This document shows positions 15,858 through 23,341 of a DNA stretch of 64,000 nucleotides, piece by piece. The first letter of the stretch is position 1. Each line of letters starts with the position of its first letter. Origin of the DNA: Cryobacterium sp. PAMC25264 (lineage in GTDB: Bacteria > Actinomycetota > Actinomycetes > Actinomycetales > Microbacteriaceae); the NCBI RefSeq assembly GCF_019443325.1, contig NZ_CP080383.1, positions 2,046,001-2,110,000 on the forward strand. Direction: 5' to 3'. Under the pieces are notes generated by a model, which was given only the letters and a program-made list of their open reading frames with translations, searched no databases and had not been told where the DNA came from. A program made the position numbers and the translations under genes.

Positions 15858-16676
15858 ATGAATCAGAACGAGGCACCGTCCAGCCCGGGTTTCGACGCCT
15901 GGATCAGCTACTTCAAAGCAAATCTCGCCCGGCATGACCGGCTTGACGCGCTGATCCCGTGGGATTCGGTCTCCACCCTCCCCGCACCGCACATCGCCCT
16001 GATCGCCCGGTCGCTGCAACGCTTCGAGCTGGGCGAGAGCGGCGATGGAACCGGCCTGCTGTCGAAGGCGCGCCGCCGCCACGATCGCGAGTACGACGCG
16101 GCACTGCGGCTCTTCGTTGCCGAGGAGCAGAAGCACTCGGCCCTCTTCGGGGCCGCCCTGTCGCGGTTCGGCGCCGAACGACTGACGGCGCACTGGTCCG
16201 ACGGCATCTTCGTTGTGCTCCGCCGCATGATGGGCCTCCGCACAGAGGTTGCGCTGTTCCTCATCGTCGAGACCGTGGCGATGGAGTACTTCGTCGCGCT
16301 GAAGCACTGTGCCGACCCCGTCGTGCAGGGGGTGGCGCGGCGCATCCTCACCGACGAGGTTGAGCACGTGCGGTTTCAGATCGATCAGCTCAGGATGGGC
16401 TTCGCGTCCACTCCCCGCCCGGCTCGGGTGTTGGCCGCGTCGCTGGCCTGGGTGCTCGCGGTGGGCACCGCGACGGCACTGGCGATCGACCACGGCCCGG
16501 CCATGCGTGTCTGCGGCCTCAACCCGGTGACCTTCTGGCACCGGGCGCTGCGGCACTTCGGGCGGGCTCTGCCGCTGGCGTTCCGGCTGAACCGCGACGA
16601 GACGCCCTTCGGCCCGAGCATGGACCCCAGCGCCGAGCGTCTGGGCCGGGTGGGGCGGGTACCGGCGCGGGTGTAG
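15858..16676 (+). CDS. Ferritin-like (diiron) domain protein, unknown activity
   Basis: 272 aa, GAGGAG ribosome site 6 nt before ATG. Helices carry carboxylate/histidine motifs in the spacing of a diiron four-helix bundle: VAEEQKHSALF (~90-100), VETVAMEYFVAL (~137-148) and LTDEVEHVRFQI (~168-179). This is close to the E...ExxH...E...ExxH layout of AurF-type N-oxygenases and related ferritin-like proteins. A hydrophobic stretch at ~193-215 (VLAASLAWVLAVGTATALAID) suggests membrane contact. It stands alone and the neighbours give no substrate. Iron binding is inferred; the reaction is not known. Confidence 0.65.
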   Translation: MNQNEAPSSPGFDAWISYFKANLARHDRLDALIPWDSVSTLPAPHIALIARSLQRFELGESGDGTGLLSKARRRHDREYDAALRLFVAEEQKHSALFGAALSRFGAERLTAHWSDGIFVVLRRMMGLRTEVALFLIVETVAMEYFVALKHCADPVVQGVARRILTDEVEHVRFQIDQLRMGFASTPRPARVLAASLAWVLAVGTATALAIDHGPAMRVCGLNPVTFWHRALRHFGRALPLAFRLNRDETPFGPSMDPSAERLGRVGRVPARV

Positions 16677-16720
16677 GCCGGATGCGGGTCCGGCCGGACG
16701 GGGTCCGGCCGGGCCCGCGG

Positions 16721-16735
16721 TACGCTTGCCCCGTG
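16721..16735 (+). promoter_or_regulatory. Leaderless promoter of the 16733 gene
   Basis: TACGCT at 16721-16726, 6-nt gap, GTG at 16733; no ribosome site. Confidence 0.5.
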
Positions 16736-17395
16736 CTCTCCAAGGACCTGATCCGCCTCTACCCCGAGCTGTACCACGTGGCAGCGGATGGGGCGTGGCC
16801 GTCCATCGAGCGGCACGGACTGCTGAGCACCAGCGCCCTGGTGACGCGCTGGGGCGTACGCCAGGGGGCACCCCAGGCGGCGATCCTGACCAAGCGGCGC
16901 GGGGAGTCGATCGAGCTGGAGCACCCGGACTACGGCACCGCGGTCATCCGGCATCAGAAGGCGATCCACGAATCGTCGCTCGCCGCGGCGCTCGAAGACC
17001 TCACGCCGAGCGAGTGGTACACGATGCTCAACGACCGGGTGTTCTTCTTCCTACAGAAGCGGCGGCTCGAGGAACTCCTGGCCGCGCGTTCCTACCGGGA
17101 TGACGCCCACACCGTGCTGACCCTCGACACCCGCAGCCTGGTGAACGCGCACGAGGACGACATCGAACTCACGACCGTGAACACCGGCTTCGCGCAGCGT
17201 TTCAGTGCCGAGCCACGCGGGCGGGACAGCTTCCTGTCGATCGAGGAATTCGCGCATCCCACCCGGGCGCACGCGTCCACCAAGGTGGTCGACGTGGCCG
17301 AGCTGGCGGTGTACCGCGGGGTACGCGACATCCGCGAGCACGTGAAGCGGGTGGAACGGATGCGCGACGGCACGGTTCTCGAGCGCTTCGTCTAG
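16733..17395 (+). CDS. Unrecognised protein with a YHxxxxxxxxSIxxxGLLST N-terminus (DUF7002-like)
   Basis: 220 aa from the GTG at 16733, chosen because a -10 box precedes it and homology-like sequence starts there; the frame is open to 16682 but that part is Arg/Pro-rich. The N-terminus (LIRLYPELYHVAADGAWPSIERHGLLSTSAL) recalls DUF7002-type proteins and, more loosely, ADP-ribosyltransferase-fold proteins such as KptA, where a YHxT-type strand is followed by a helix ending in HGLL. The middle contains TMLNDRVFFFLQKRRLEELL and the C-terminus LAVYRGVRDIREHVKRVERM. It lies convergent to the GH1 gene and alone. The ART comparison is a hypothesis; function is unknown. Confidence 0.6.
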   Translation: MLSKDLIRLYPELYHVAADGAWPSIERHGLLSTSALVTRWGVRQGAPQAAILTKRRGESIELEHPDYGTAVIRHQKAIHESSLAAALEDLTPSEWYTMLNDRVFFFLQKRRLEELLAARSYRDDAHTVLTLDTRSLVNAHEDDIELTTVNTGFAQRFSAEPRGRDSFLSIEEFAHPTRAHASTKVVDVAELAVYRGVRDIREHVKRVERMRDGTVLERFV

Positions 17396-17406
17396 CCGCA
17401 CCCACG

Positions 17407-17490
17407 CTGGTCGAGCCTGTCGAGACCTTCTCGCCGGGTCTCGACACACTCGACCAACGTGCAGCCGGGTCTCGACACGCTCGACCAACG
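17407..17490. repeat. Three copies of the GGTCTCGACA-CTCGACC repeat, one inverted
   Basis: One copy in inverse orientation (17407-17427) and two direct copies (17436-17459 and 17467-17490), each about 20 bp with core GTCTCGACASRCTCGACCA. The first two can pair into a 19-bp stem with two mismatches. Located between convergent genes, so the structure may also terminate transcription. Related arrays occur at 35648-35771 and 37714-37766. Confidence 0.75.
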
Positions 17491-17508
17491 CGTGGCCGGC
17501 GGAGACGG

Positions 17509-18705
17509 CTAGGCCGCGGGGGCGACCGAGGACTCCAGGCCGTTGCGGCGGGCGACCTCACCGAGCCAGCTCGCGCTGGGCTTGGGGGTGCGCGCGAACG
17601 TCTGCTTGTCCCAGGCGATCAGGCCGAAGGTGGGCGTGAAGCCCGAGGCCCACTCGTAGTTGTCCAGCGCCGACCAGTGCAGGTAGCCGAGCAGGTCGAT
17701 GCAGTCCTCGATGCAGGCGTGCAGGCCCTCGAGGGCGCCCTGCGTGTAGGCGATGCGGCGGCTGTCATCCGCGGTGGCGATGCCGTTCTCGGTGACCATG
17801 ACGGGCACGTGGTCGGTGAGCTCCCAGGCGGCACGCACGCCGATGCCGGCGGCCGGCGGGAAGAATTCCCAGCCAGTGAGGGTGGTCTCCACGTTCTCGG
17901 CGACCGGACGAGGGCCCTCCGGACCGATGAAGGTGCGGGTGTAGGCCTGCACGCCCACGAAGTCGTCACCCTTCACGTTCTCCAGGTACCAGTCCTCGCG
18001 CGGGTGGCCGTACTCCACGAGCTTCTCGGCCGCGCCTTCCTCCTCCACGGCCACGAAGGCCTGGGTGGCGATGGTCCAGCCGGTCTTGAGCCCGCTCACC
18101 TGCGAGAGCACCTCGCGGGAGCGCTGGTGCGAGAGCAACAACGCGTCCGCCACCTGCAGGTCGGGGTCGGGCAGGCCGTGCGCCACGAGGTTGGCGGCGT
18201 CTTCTCCACCGGCGAGCATGGCGGCAATGTTGGGCTCGTTGATGGTGCACACGTAGTTGACGCCCTCGGCCACGACGGGCAGGGCCAGCTCGGTGTAGCG
18301 CGCGAACAGGTCGGCGGCATCCTTCGCCCGCCAGAACCCGTCGTTCTCGAACCAGCGCGGCACCGTGAAGTGCATCAGGGTCACGATCGGCTCGATGCCG
18401 AACTCGTGACAGGTGTCGACCATGCGGCGGTAGTGGTCAACGGCCGAACGGGAGGTGAAGCCGCGCTCGGGCTCGATGCGGGCCCACTCGATGCTGAACC
18501 GGTAGGAGTTCAGGCCCAGGTCGGCGAGCAGTTGGATGTCTTCGCGGTAGCGGTGGAAGCTGTCGGCGGCGTCACCGGAGGGTTCGACCATGGTCGTACC
18601 CTCGGCGTGCTCCTTGGGCCACCAGTTGCTGTTGACGTTGTTGCCCTCGATCTGGTGGGCGGCGGTGGCGGCGCCCCACAGGAAGCCTTGGGGGAAAGTG
18701 AGCAT
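17509..18705 (-). CDS. GH1 family beta-glucosidase
   Basis: 398 aa. Opens with the GH1 N-terminal signature FPQGFLWGAATAAHQIEG. The acid/base Glu lies in CTINEPN (~155) and the nucleophile Glu in VMVTENGIA (~290). HWSALDNYEWASGF and FGLIAWDKQTFARTPKPSASW close the barrel. It is somewhat short for the family (usually 440-480 aa) but has both catalytic residues. It hydrolyses beta-glucosides or 6-P-beta-glucosides; an ABC rather than PTS neighbour favours unphosphorylated substrates. Last gene of the LacI/ABC operon, 50 nt behind the hydrolase gene, with AAGGAGA before ATG. Confidence 0.9.
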   Translation of the reverse strand: MLTFPQGFLWGAATAAHQIEGNNVNSNWWPKEHAEGTTMVEPSGDAADSFHRYREDIQLLADLGLNSYRFSIEWARIEPERGFTSRSAVDHYRRMVDTCHEFGIEPIVTLMHFTVPRWFENDGFWRAKDAADLFARYTELALPVVAEGVNYVCTINEPNIAAMLAGGEDAANLVAHGLPDPDLQVADALLLSHQRSREVLSQVSGLKTGWTIATQAFVAVEEEGAAEKLVEYGHPREDWYLENVKGDDFVGVQAYTRTFIGPEGPRPVAENVETTLTGWEFFPPAAGIGVRAAWELTDHVPVMVTENGIATADDSRRIAYTQGALEGLHACIEDCIDLLGYLHWSALDNYEWASGFTPTFGLIAWDKQTFARTPKPSASWLGEVARRNGLESSVAPAA

Positions 18706-18755
18706 GGAAGAATCTCCTTGGGGTAGCGATGGTGCGGTGGTGAAAAGAGAAAGAA

Positions 18756-19604
18756 TCAGCTGGTGGATGCCCAGAACGCGTCGAGCATCACGGCCGCGAA
18801 GCCCGGGTTGTCGAGGTTGGGCAGGTGCCCGGCCTGCGGGATCACCCGATACACGGCGCCGAGCTGCTCGGCCATGAGCTTCTGCGACGGGATGGGCCAG
18901 GCGTCGTCGGTGTCGCCGTGGGCGACGAGGGTGGGCACCCCGGTGGCGCGCACGGCCTCGGTGGAGTCCGGCGTGGACTGAAGGATGCGGATGCCGCCGA
19001 GGATGTTGTCGACCGAGGAGGCGATCAGGCGATCGCGCACGAACTCGTCGTCGGCGGTGAGCGCGCTGCCCGCTGGGTGGTCGAGCGCCCAGATGGCCAG
19101 GGTGCCGTGTTCGGCCACCAACTCGGCCTCGGCCTCGTGCGCCCCCGCCCGGCCGCCGGGGCCGGAGCAGAGCATGGTGAGGTCGGTGAACAGCGCCGGC
19201 CCGTTCTGCCGGGAAACACTTTGAAGGAGTGCGGCCCGGGCGACGAGGCCACCCAGGCTGTGGCCGACCAGGTGCACCGGGCCACCCCGGCCGATCTCGC
19301 GGGCGACGGTGACGGCATCCGCCGCGAAGTCGTCAAGACGGTAGTTCTCGATGCCAACGGGCGCGGCCGAGTCGGCCTGGCCGCGCTGGCTGTAGCTCAC
19401 GACCTCCCAGCCGTGCTGAGCGATCAGCGGCAGCAGCAGCCGGAAGTCCTCCTTGGACCCGGTGAAGCCCGGCACCAGCAGGGCCACGCCACGGCTAGGA
19501 CCCTGCGGCGGCACCCGGAACGCCGTGAGCGGGCCGGCCGCGGTGTCGATGCTGAAGTGCTCGAGCTCCGGGGCCAGGGCCAGGCCGCCGAACGCGGCCG
19601 TCAC
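18756..19604 (-). CDS. Alpha/beta hydrolase
   Basis: 282 aa, GTG start overlapping the upstream ATPase stop. Nucleophile elbow VGHSLGG (~112-118), oxyanion/entry motif LVPGFTGSKEDFR (~43-55), catalytic Asp probably in VAHGDTDDAW (~225) and His in IPQAGHLPNLD (~252). The wording is that of the MenH/haloperoxidase-like hydrolases. Inside the LacI-ABC-GH1 operon it may be an esterase removing acyl groups from an imported glycoside; that role is inferred from position only. Confidence 0.82.
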   Translation of the reverse strand: MTAAFGGLALAPELEHFSIDTAAGPLTAFRVPPQGPSRGVALLVPGFTGSKEDFRLLLPLIAQHGWEVVSYSQRGQADSAAPVGIENYRLDDFAADAVTVAREIGRGGPVHLVGHSLGGLVARAALLQSVSRQNGPALFTDLTMLCSGPGGRAGAHEAEAELVAEHGTLAIWALDHPAGSALTADDEFVRDRLIASSVDNILGGIRILQSTPDSTEAVRATGVPTLVAHGDTDDAWPIPSQKLMAEQLGAVYRVIPQAGHLPNLDNPGFAAVMLDAFWASTS

Positions 19605-21331
19605 GCGACGACCTTGCGCGGGTTCGGAATCGCGTCCAGCAGCCGGATCGTGTAGTCGTCTTGCGGGTTCTGCAGCACATCGGCGGTGACGCCGCGCTCC
19701 ACCACCTGCCCCCCGTTGAGCACCATGATGTTATCGGTGACCACCCGGGCGCTGAGCAGGTCGTGGGTGATGTAGAGCAGGCTCACCCCCCACTGTTCGC
19801 GCAGGTCTTCGAGCAGGGCCAGCACGCCGGCACGCAGCGACACGTCGAGCATCGACACCGGCTCGTCGGCGATGATGACCTGCGGGTCGCTGGCCAGCGC
19901 GCGGGCGATCACGACGCGCTGGCGCTGCCCGCCGGAGAGCTGGTGCGGCAGCTTGGCCGCGAATTCCTCCACGGAACTCAGCCCCACGATGTCGAGCAGT
20001 TCGAGCACCCGGCGGCGGGCGTCGGTGCCGGTCAGGCCGGTGAAGTTGATCACCGGGCGGGTCAGCGCGTATTCCACGGTGTGCAGCGGGTTGAGCGCAG
20101 AGTACGGGTCCTGGAAGACCATCTGCACGTCGCGGTGCAGCCGGCGGAAGTGGCGGCGGTTCAGCTCTCCCACGTCGAGGTCGCCGAAGCGGATGCTGCC
20201 GCTGGTGGGCTTCTCGACCGCCGTGATGAGCTTGGCGATCGTGGACTTGCCCGAGCCGGAGGCCCCGACCAGGGCCAGTGCGGCGCCGGGCTCAAGGGTG
20301 AAGGACACGTTGTCCACGGCGCGCACGGGGGCCTCGCCGCGGCGCGGGGCGGGGTAGATCTTCGAGACGTTCTCGACGACCATGGCGTGCTGGTCGGTGC
20401 GCCGGGTGCGCGGTGAGACCGTGGGCGCGTGGGTCGCGCCCTCTGCCCGCTCAGCACCCTGCGCATTCCGCTGCTGCCGGTCGGCGAAACCGGGCAACTC
20501 CACGATCTCGGCGCGCGGGTCGGCGTAGTGCGAGAGCAGCATCCGGGTGTACGGGGCCTGCGGGTTCTCCAGGATCTGCCGGGCCGGCGCATCCTCGACG
20601 ATGCGGCCCTCGTGCATGACCATCACCCGTTGGGCGGATTCGAGCACGATGCCCAGGTCGTGGCTGATCAGGATGGCCGTGAAGTTCTCGCTCTTCTGCA
20701 GTTCGATGATGGTGTTCATCACGGCGTGCTGCACCAGCACGTCCAGGGCCGTGGTGGGCTCGTCGAAGACCATCAGCTCGGGTTCGAGGGAGAGCGCGAG
20801 CGCGATGGAGACCCGCTGCCGCATGCCGCCGGAGAGCTCGCCCGGGAACCTGTCGAGCACCTGCGGGGTTAGTTCGACCTTACCGATCAGCTCGGTGGCC
20901 CGGTCCGTCCAGCGTGAGCGGTCGACGTGCCCGTGGGCGCGGAAGATGTCGACGAAGTGGTTGCGGATGCTGCGCACCGGGTTGAGCGCGTTCATGCCCG
21001 ACTGCAGCACCATGGCGATGCCGCCGTGACGTTGCTCGCGCAGCTGCTCGGCGTCGAGGCTGGCGATGTCCTTGCCGCCGAAGAGGATGCGGCCCTTCTC
21101 GATGTGCGCCGGCGGCTTGGAGAGGCCCGTGAGGGCGAAGCCGAGGGTGGATTTGCCCGAGCCGGACTCCCCCACCAGGCCGACGAACTCGCCGTGGGCC
21201 AGCCGGAAGGAGACGTTCTGCACGGCCTTGGTGGCGTTCTCGCCGTAGCCGTAATGCACCGACAGGTCGTGCACCTCGAGCAGGGTGGTGTTGGCGGCGG
21301 GCGGGTTCTGGCTGAACGGTGTCGGGGTCAT
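19601..21331 (-). CDS. Dual ATP-binding protein of an oligopeptide/oligosaccharide-type ABC importer (DppD-DppF fusion)
   Basis: 576 aa from ATG at 21329-21331, overlapping the permease stop (ATGA). Two complete nucleotide-binding domains are joined: NBD1 (~15-265) with GESGSGKST, signature LSGGMRQR and LMVFDEPTT; NBD2 (~315-570) with [17 protein letters not shown] and VIIADEPVS. The linker (~270-310) is Ala/Glu/Arg-rich. NBD1 resembles DppD and NBD2 DppF, normally separate genes. The frame extends upstream to 21448 inside the permease gene; this is a shadow. With the two permeases and SBP_bac_5 protein it forms one importer; a LacI regulator and GH1 gene argue for an oligosaccharide cargo. 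Confidence 0.9.
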   Translation of the reverse strand: MTPTPFSQNPPAANTTLLEVHDLSVHYGYGENATKAVQNVSFRLAHGEFVGLVGESGSGKSTLGFALTGLSKPPAHIEKGRILFGGKDIASLDAEQLREQRHGGIAMVLQSGMNALNPVRSIRNHFVDIFRAHGHVDRSRWTDRATELIGKVELTPQVLDRFPGELSGGMRQRVSIALALSLEPELMVFDEPTTALDVLVQHAVMNTIIELQKSENFTAILISHDLGIVLESAQRVMVMHEGRIVEDAPARQILENPQAPYTRMLLSHYADPRAEIVELPGFADRQQRNAQGAERAEGATHAPTVSPRTRRTDQHAMVVENVSKIYPAPRRGEAPVRAVDNVSFTLEPGAALALVGASGSGKSTIAKLITAVEKPTSGSIRFGDLDVGELNRRHFRRLHRDVQMVFQDPYSALNPLHTVEYALTRPVINFTGLTGTDARRRVLELLDIVGLSSVEEFAAKLPHQLSGGQRQRVVIARALASDPQVIIADEPVSMLDVSLRAGVLALLEDLREQWGVSLLYITHDLLSARVVTDNIMVLNGGQVVERGVTADVLQNPQDDYTIRLLDAIPNPRKVVA

Positions 21332-22155
21332 TTCTTGGTTCCTTCCCGGAGGCGGGGATTGCTGATGCCGTCGACGCCGAAGTTGATCAGGGTGAGGGAG
21401 GTGGCCAGCAGCGCGATGCAGAGGCCGGGGGCGAACAGGAGCGCCCACTGCCCGGTGAGCAGGGCGTTGGAGTTCTGCGCCCAGAAGAGCATGGTTCCCC
21501 AGCTCACCACGGTGGAGTCACCGAGGCCGAGGAACTCCAGGCCGGCTTCGGCGAGGATCGCCGCGGTGGCGGCACCGAAGAAGTTACCCACGATGAGCGA
21601 GGTCATGTTCGGCAGGATCTCGCGGAAAACAATGCGGAAGGGCCGTTCGCCGCTGAACACGGCGGCCGTGACGAAGTCGCGGGAGCGCAGGGACTGGGTC
21701 TGGCTGCGTAGCACCCGGGCGCCCCAGGCCCAGCCGGTGATCACGACGACCACGATGATCATGCCGATGCCACCCCCGGAGAGGTACGCGGCGATGACGA
21801 TCATGAGCGGCAGGCCGGGGATGACGAGGAACAGGTTGACGACGAAGTTGATCACGTCGGCACCGAACCCGCGCACGTAGCCCCAGCTGAGGCCGATCAG
21901 CACGGCGATGATCGTGGAGAGGAGGCCAGCGACGAGCCCGACGAAGATACTGATCTGGGCGCCGTAGAGAAGCTGCGAGAGCACATCTTCACCGGCCGCG
22001 GTGGTGCCGAGCCAGTGCGCTGCACTGCCGTCGGCGCTCCGCTCGAAGCCGGTCTCCCTGGCTCCGTATGGGGCGATCAGCGGCGCGAAGATCGCCAGGA
22101 GGATGAACACGGCGAGCATGACGAGGCCGATGCGGGCCTTGCCGTTGCTCCACAC
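21328..22155 (-). CDS. ABC transporter permease (DppC type), N-terminus disrupted by an apparent frameshift
   Basis: From the GTG at 22153-22155 the frame gives 275 aa: TM1 right at the start (~8-30, ARIGLVMLAVFILLAIFAPLIAPYG), then the BPD_transp_1 domain with the EAA loop (RSRDFVTAAVFSGE). That start has no ribosome site and cuts off the cytoplasmic N-terminus. A better start, ATG at 22257-22259, overlaps the upstream permease stop as ATGA and reads MTTSLPPTTAAIRAP, but it is one base out of frame. A missing base around 22180-22215, e.g. in GCCC, would join the two. True extent is therefore probably 21328-22259. Partner of the 22256-23341 permease. Confidence 0.82.
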   Translation of the reverse strand: MWSNGKARIGLVMLAVFILLAIFAPLIAPYGARETGFERSADGSAAHWLGTTAAGEDVLSQLLYGAQISIFVGLVAGLLSTIIAVLIGLSWGYVRGFGADVINFVVNLFLVIPGLPLMIVIAAYLSGGGIGMIIVVVVITGWAWGARVLRSQTQSLRSRDFVTAAVFSGERPFRIVFREILPNMTSLIVGNFFGAATAAILAEAGLEFLGLGDSTVVSWGTMLFWAQNSNALLTGQWALLFAPGLCIALLATSLTLINFGVDGISNPRLREGTKK

Positions 22156-22255
22156 CGTGGAGGCGACGCGGAGAACGACCTTCCAGGGCGACGGGCCGCG
22201 TCGATCGAGGTGCGGGGAGCGCGAATGGCAGCGGTGGTCGGTGGCAGTGAGGTGG

Positions 22256-23341
22256 TCATCGTCGGGTCCTCGGGTCCAGCACGCCGTACAAAATGTCGAC
22301 GAGGAAGTTGGCGATGAGCACGCTCACGGTGATCATCAGGAAGAGTGCCTGCATCAACGGGTAGTCCTGGTTGGTGACGGCGTTGAAGAGCAGGTAGCCG
22401 ATGCCCGGGTAGCCGAAGACCTGTTCCACCAGGATCGAGCCGCCGACGACACCGCCGAGGGCCAGGCCGAACGAGGTGAGGTTGGGCAGGATGGCGTTGC
22501 GGGCGGCGTAGCGCAGGGCGATGGTGCGGGGTTTGAGCCCGTTCGCCTCCGCGAAGGTGACGTAGTCGTCGCCCAGGGTGGAGATCATGGTGTTGCGCAT
22601 GCCCAGGATCCAGCCACCGAGCGAGGTGATCAGGATCGTGAGTGCCGGCAGCACCCCGTGGTAGAGCGCATCCCCGAGGAACTCGAACGAGAGGTTCGGC
22701 GAGGCCGTGGGACCGTAGGCCCCGGAGGTGGGGAAGAGCCGCAGCACGTAGCCGGCGAAGAAGAGCAGCAGCAGGGCCGTCCAGAAGTACGGGAAGGCGC
22801 TCATGAACGAGCCCACCAGGGTGGGTACGCTGTCGAGCCAGGTGCCGCGCTTCCAGGCCGCGAGCACGCCGAGCAGGGTGCCGAGAATGAAGGCGACCAC
22901 GGTGACCAGGCCCACCAGCACGAGCGTGTAGGGCAGCGCGGCCGAGACCAGTTCGCCCACGCTCTGCGGGTAGAAGGTGTACGAAATGCCGAAGTCCAGC
23001 GTCACCACCTGGTGTAGGTAGGCCACGTACTGTTCGAGGATGTTGCCGGTGGGCACGCCGAGCTGCGCCTCGATGGCGGCCTTGGTGGCCTCGGTCACGG
23101 GGCCGTTCTGCGCGAGCTTGGCCAGCGCGGCATCCGCCGGCGTGCCGGGCATCAGCCGCGGCAGCAGGAAGTTGACCGTGACGGCCGCCCACAGGGTGAG
23201 GGCGAACAGGCCGAGCTTGCGTGCGACGAACACGCTGCCGCGGAGGAGCGGGCTGGGCGAAGCCGCCGCATCCGTGGGACTCAGACCCGCCGGGGCGAGG
23301 CTCTCGGCGCCGCGTGGCGCCGCCGTGGTGCTAGTCATCAT
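22256..23341 (-). CDS. ABC transporter permease (DppB type)
   Basis: 361 aa. First hydrophobic helix at ~40-60 (LGLFALTLWAAVTVNFLLPRLMPG, the DppB opening), a periplasmic region, then BPD_transp_1 with five more helices; the EAA-like loop is TFAEANGLKPRTIALRYAARNAILP. The N-terminal ~33 residues are Pro/Ala-rich and variable. Start overlaps the substrate-binding protein gene by 11 nt. Forms the membrane channel with the DppC-type permease downstream. Confidence 0.9.
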   Translation of the reverse strand: MMTSTTAAPRGAESLAPAGLSPTDAAASPSPLLRGSVFVARKLGLFALTLWAAVTVNFLLPRLMPGTPADAALAKLAQNGPVTEATKAAIEAQLGVPTGNILEQYVAYLHQVVTLDFGISYTFYPQSVGELVSAALPYTLVLVGLVTVVAFILGTLLGVLAAWKRGTWLDSVPTLVGSFMSAFPYFWTALLLLFFAGYVLRLFPTSGAYGPTASPNLSFEFLGDALYHGVLPALTILITSLGGWILGMRNTMISTLGDDYVTFAEANGLKPRTIALRYAARNAILPNLTSFGLALGGVVGGSILVEQVFGYPGIGYLLFNAVTNQDYPLMQALFLMITVSVLIANFLVDILYGVLDPRTRR

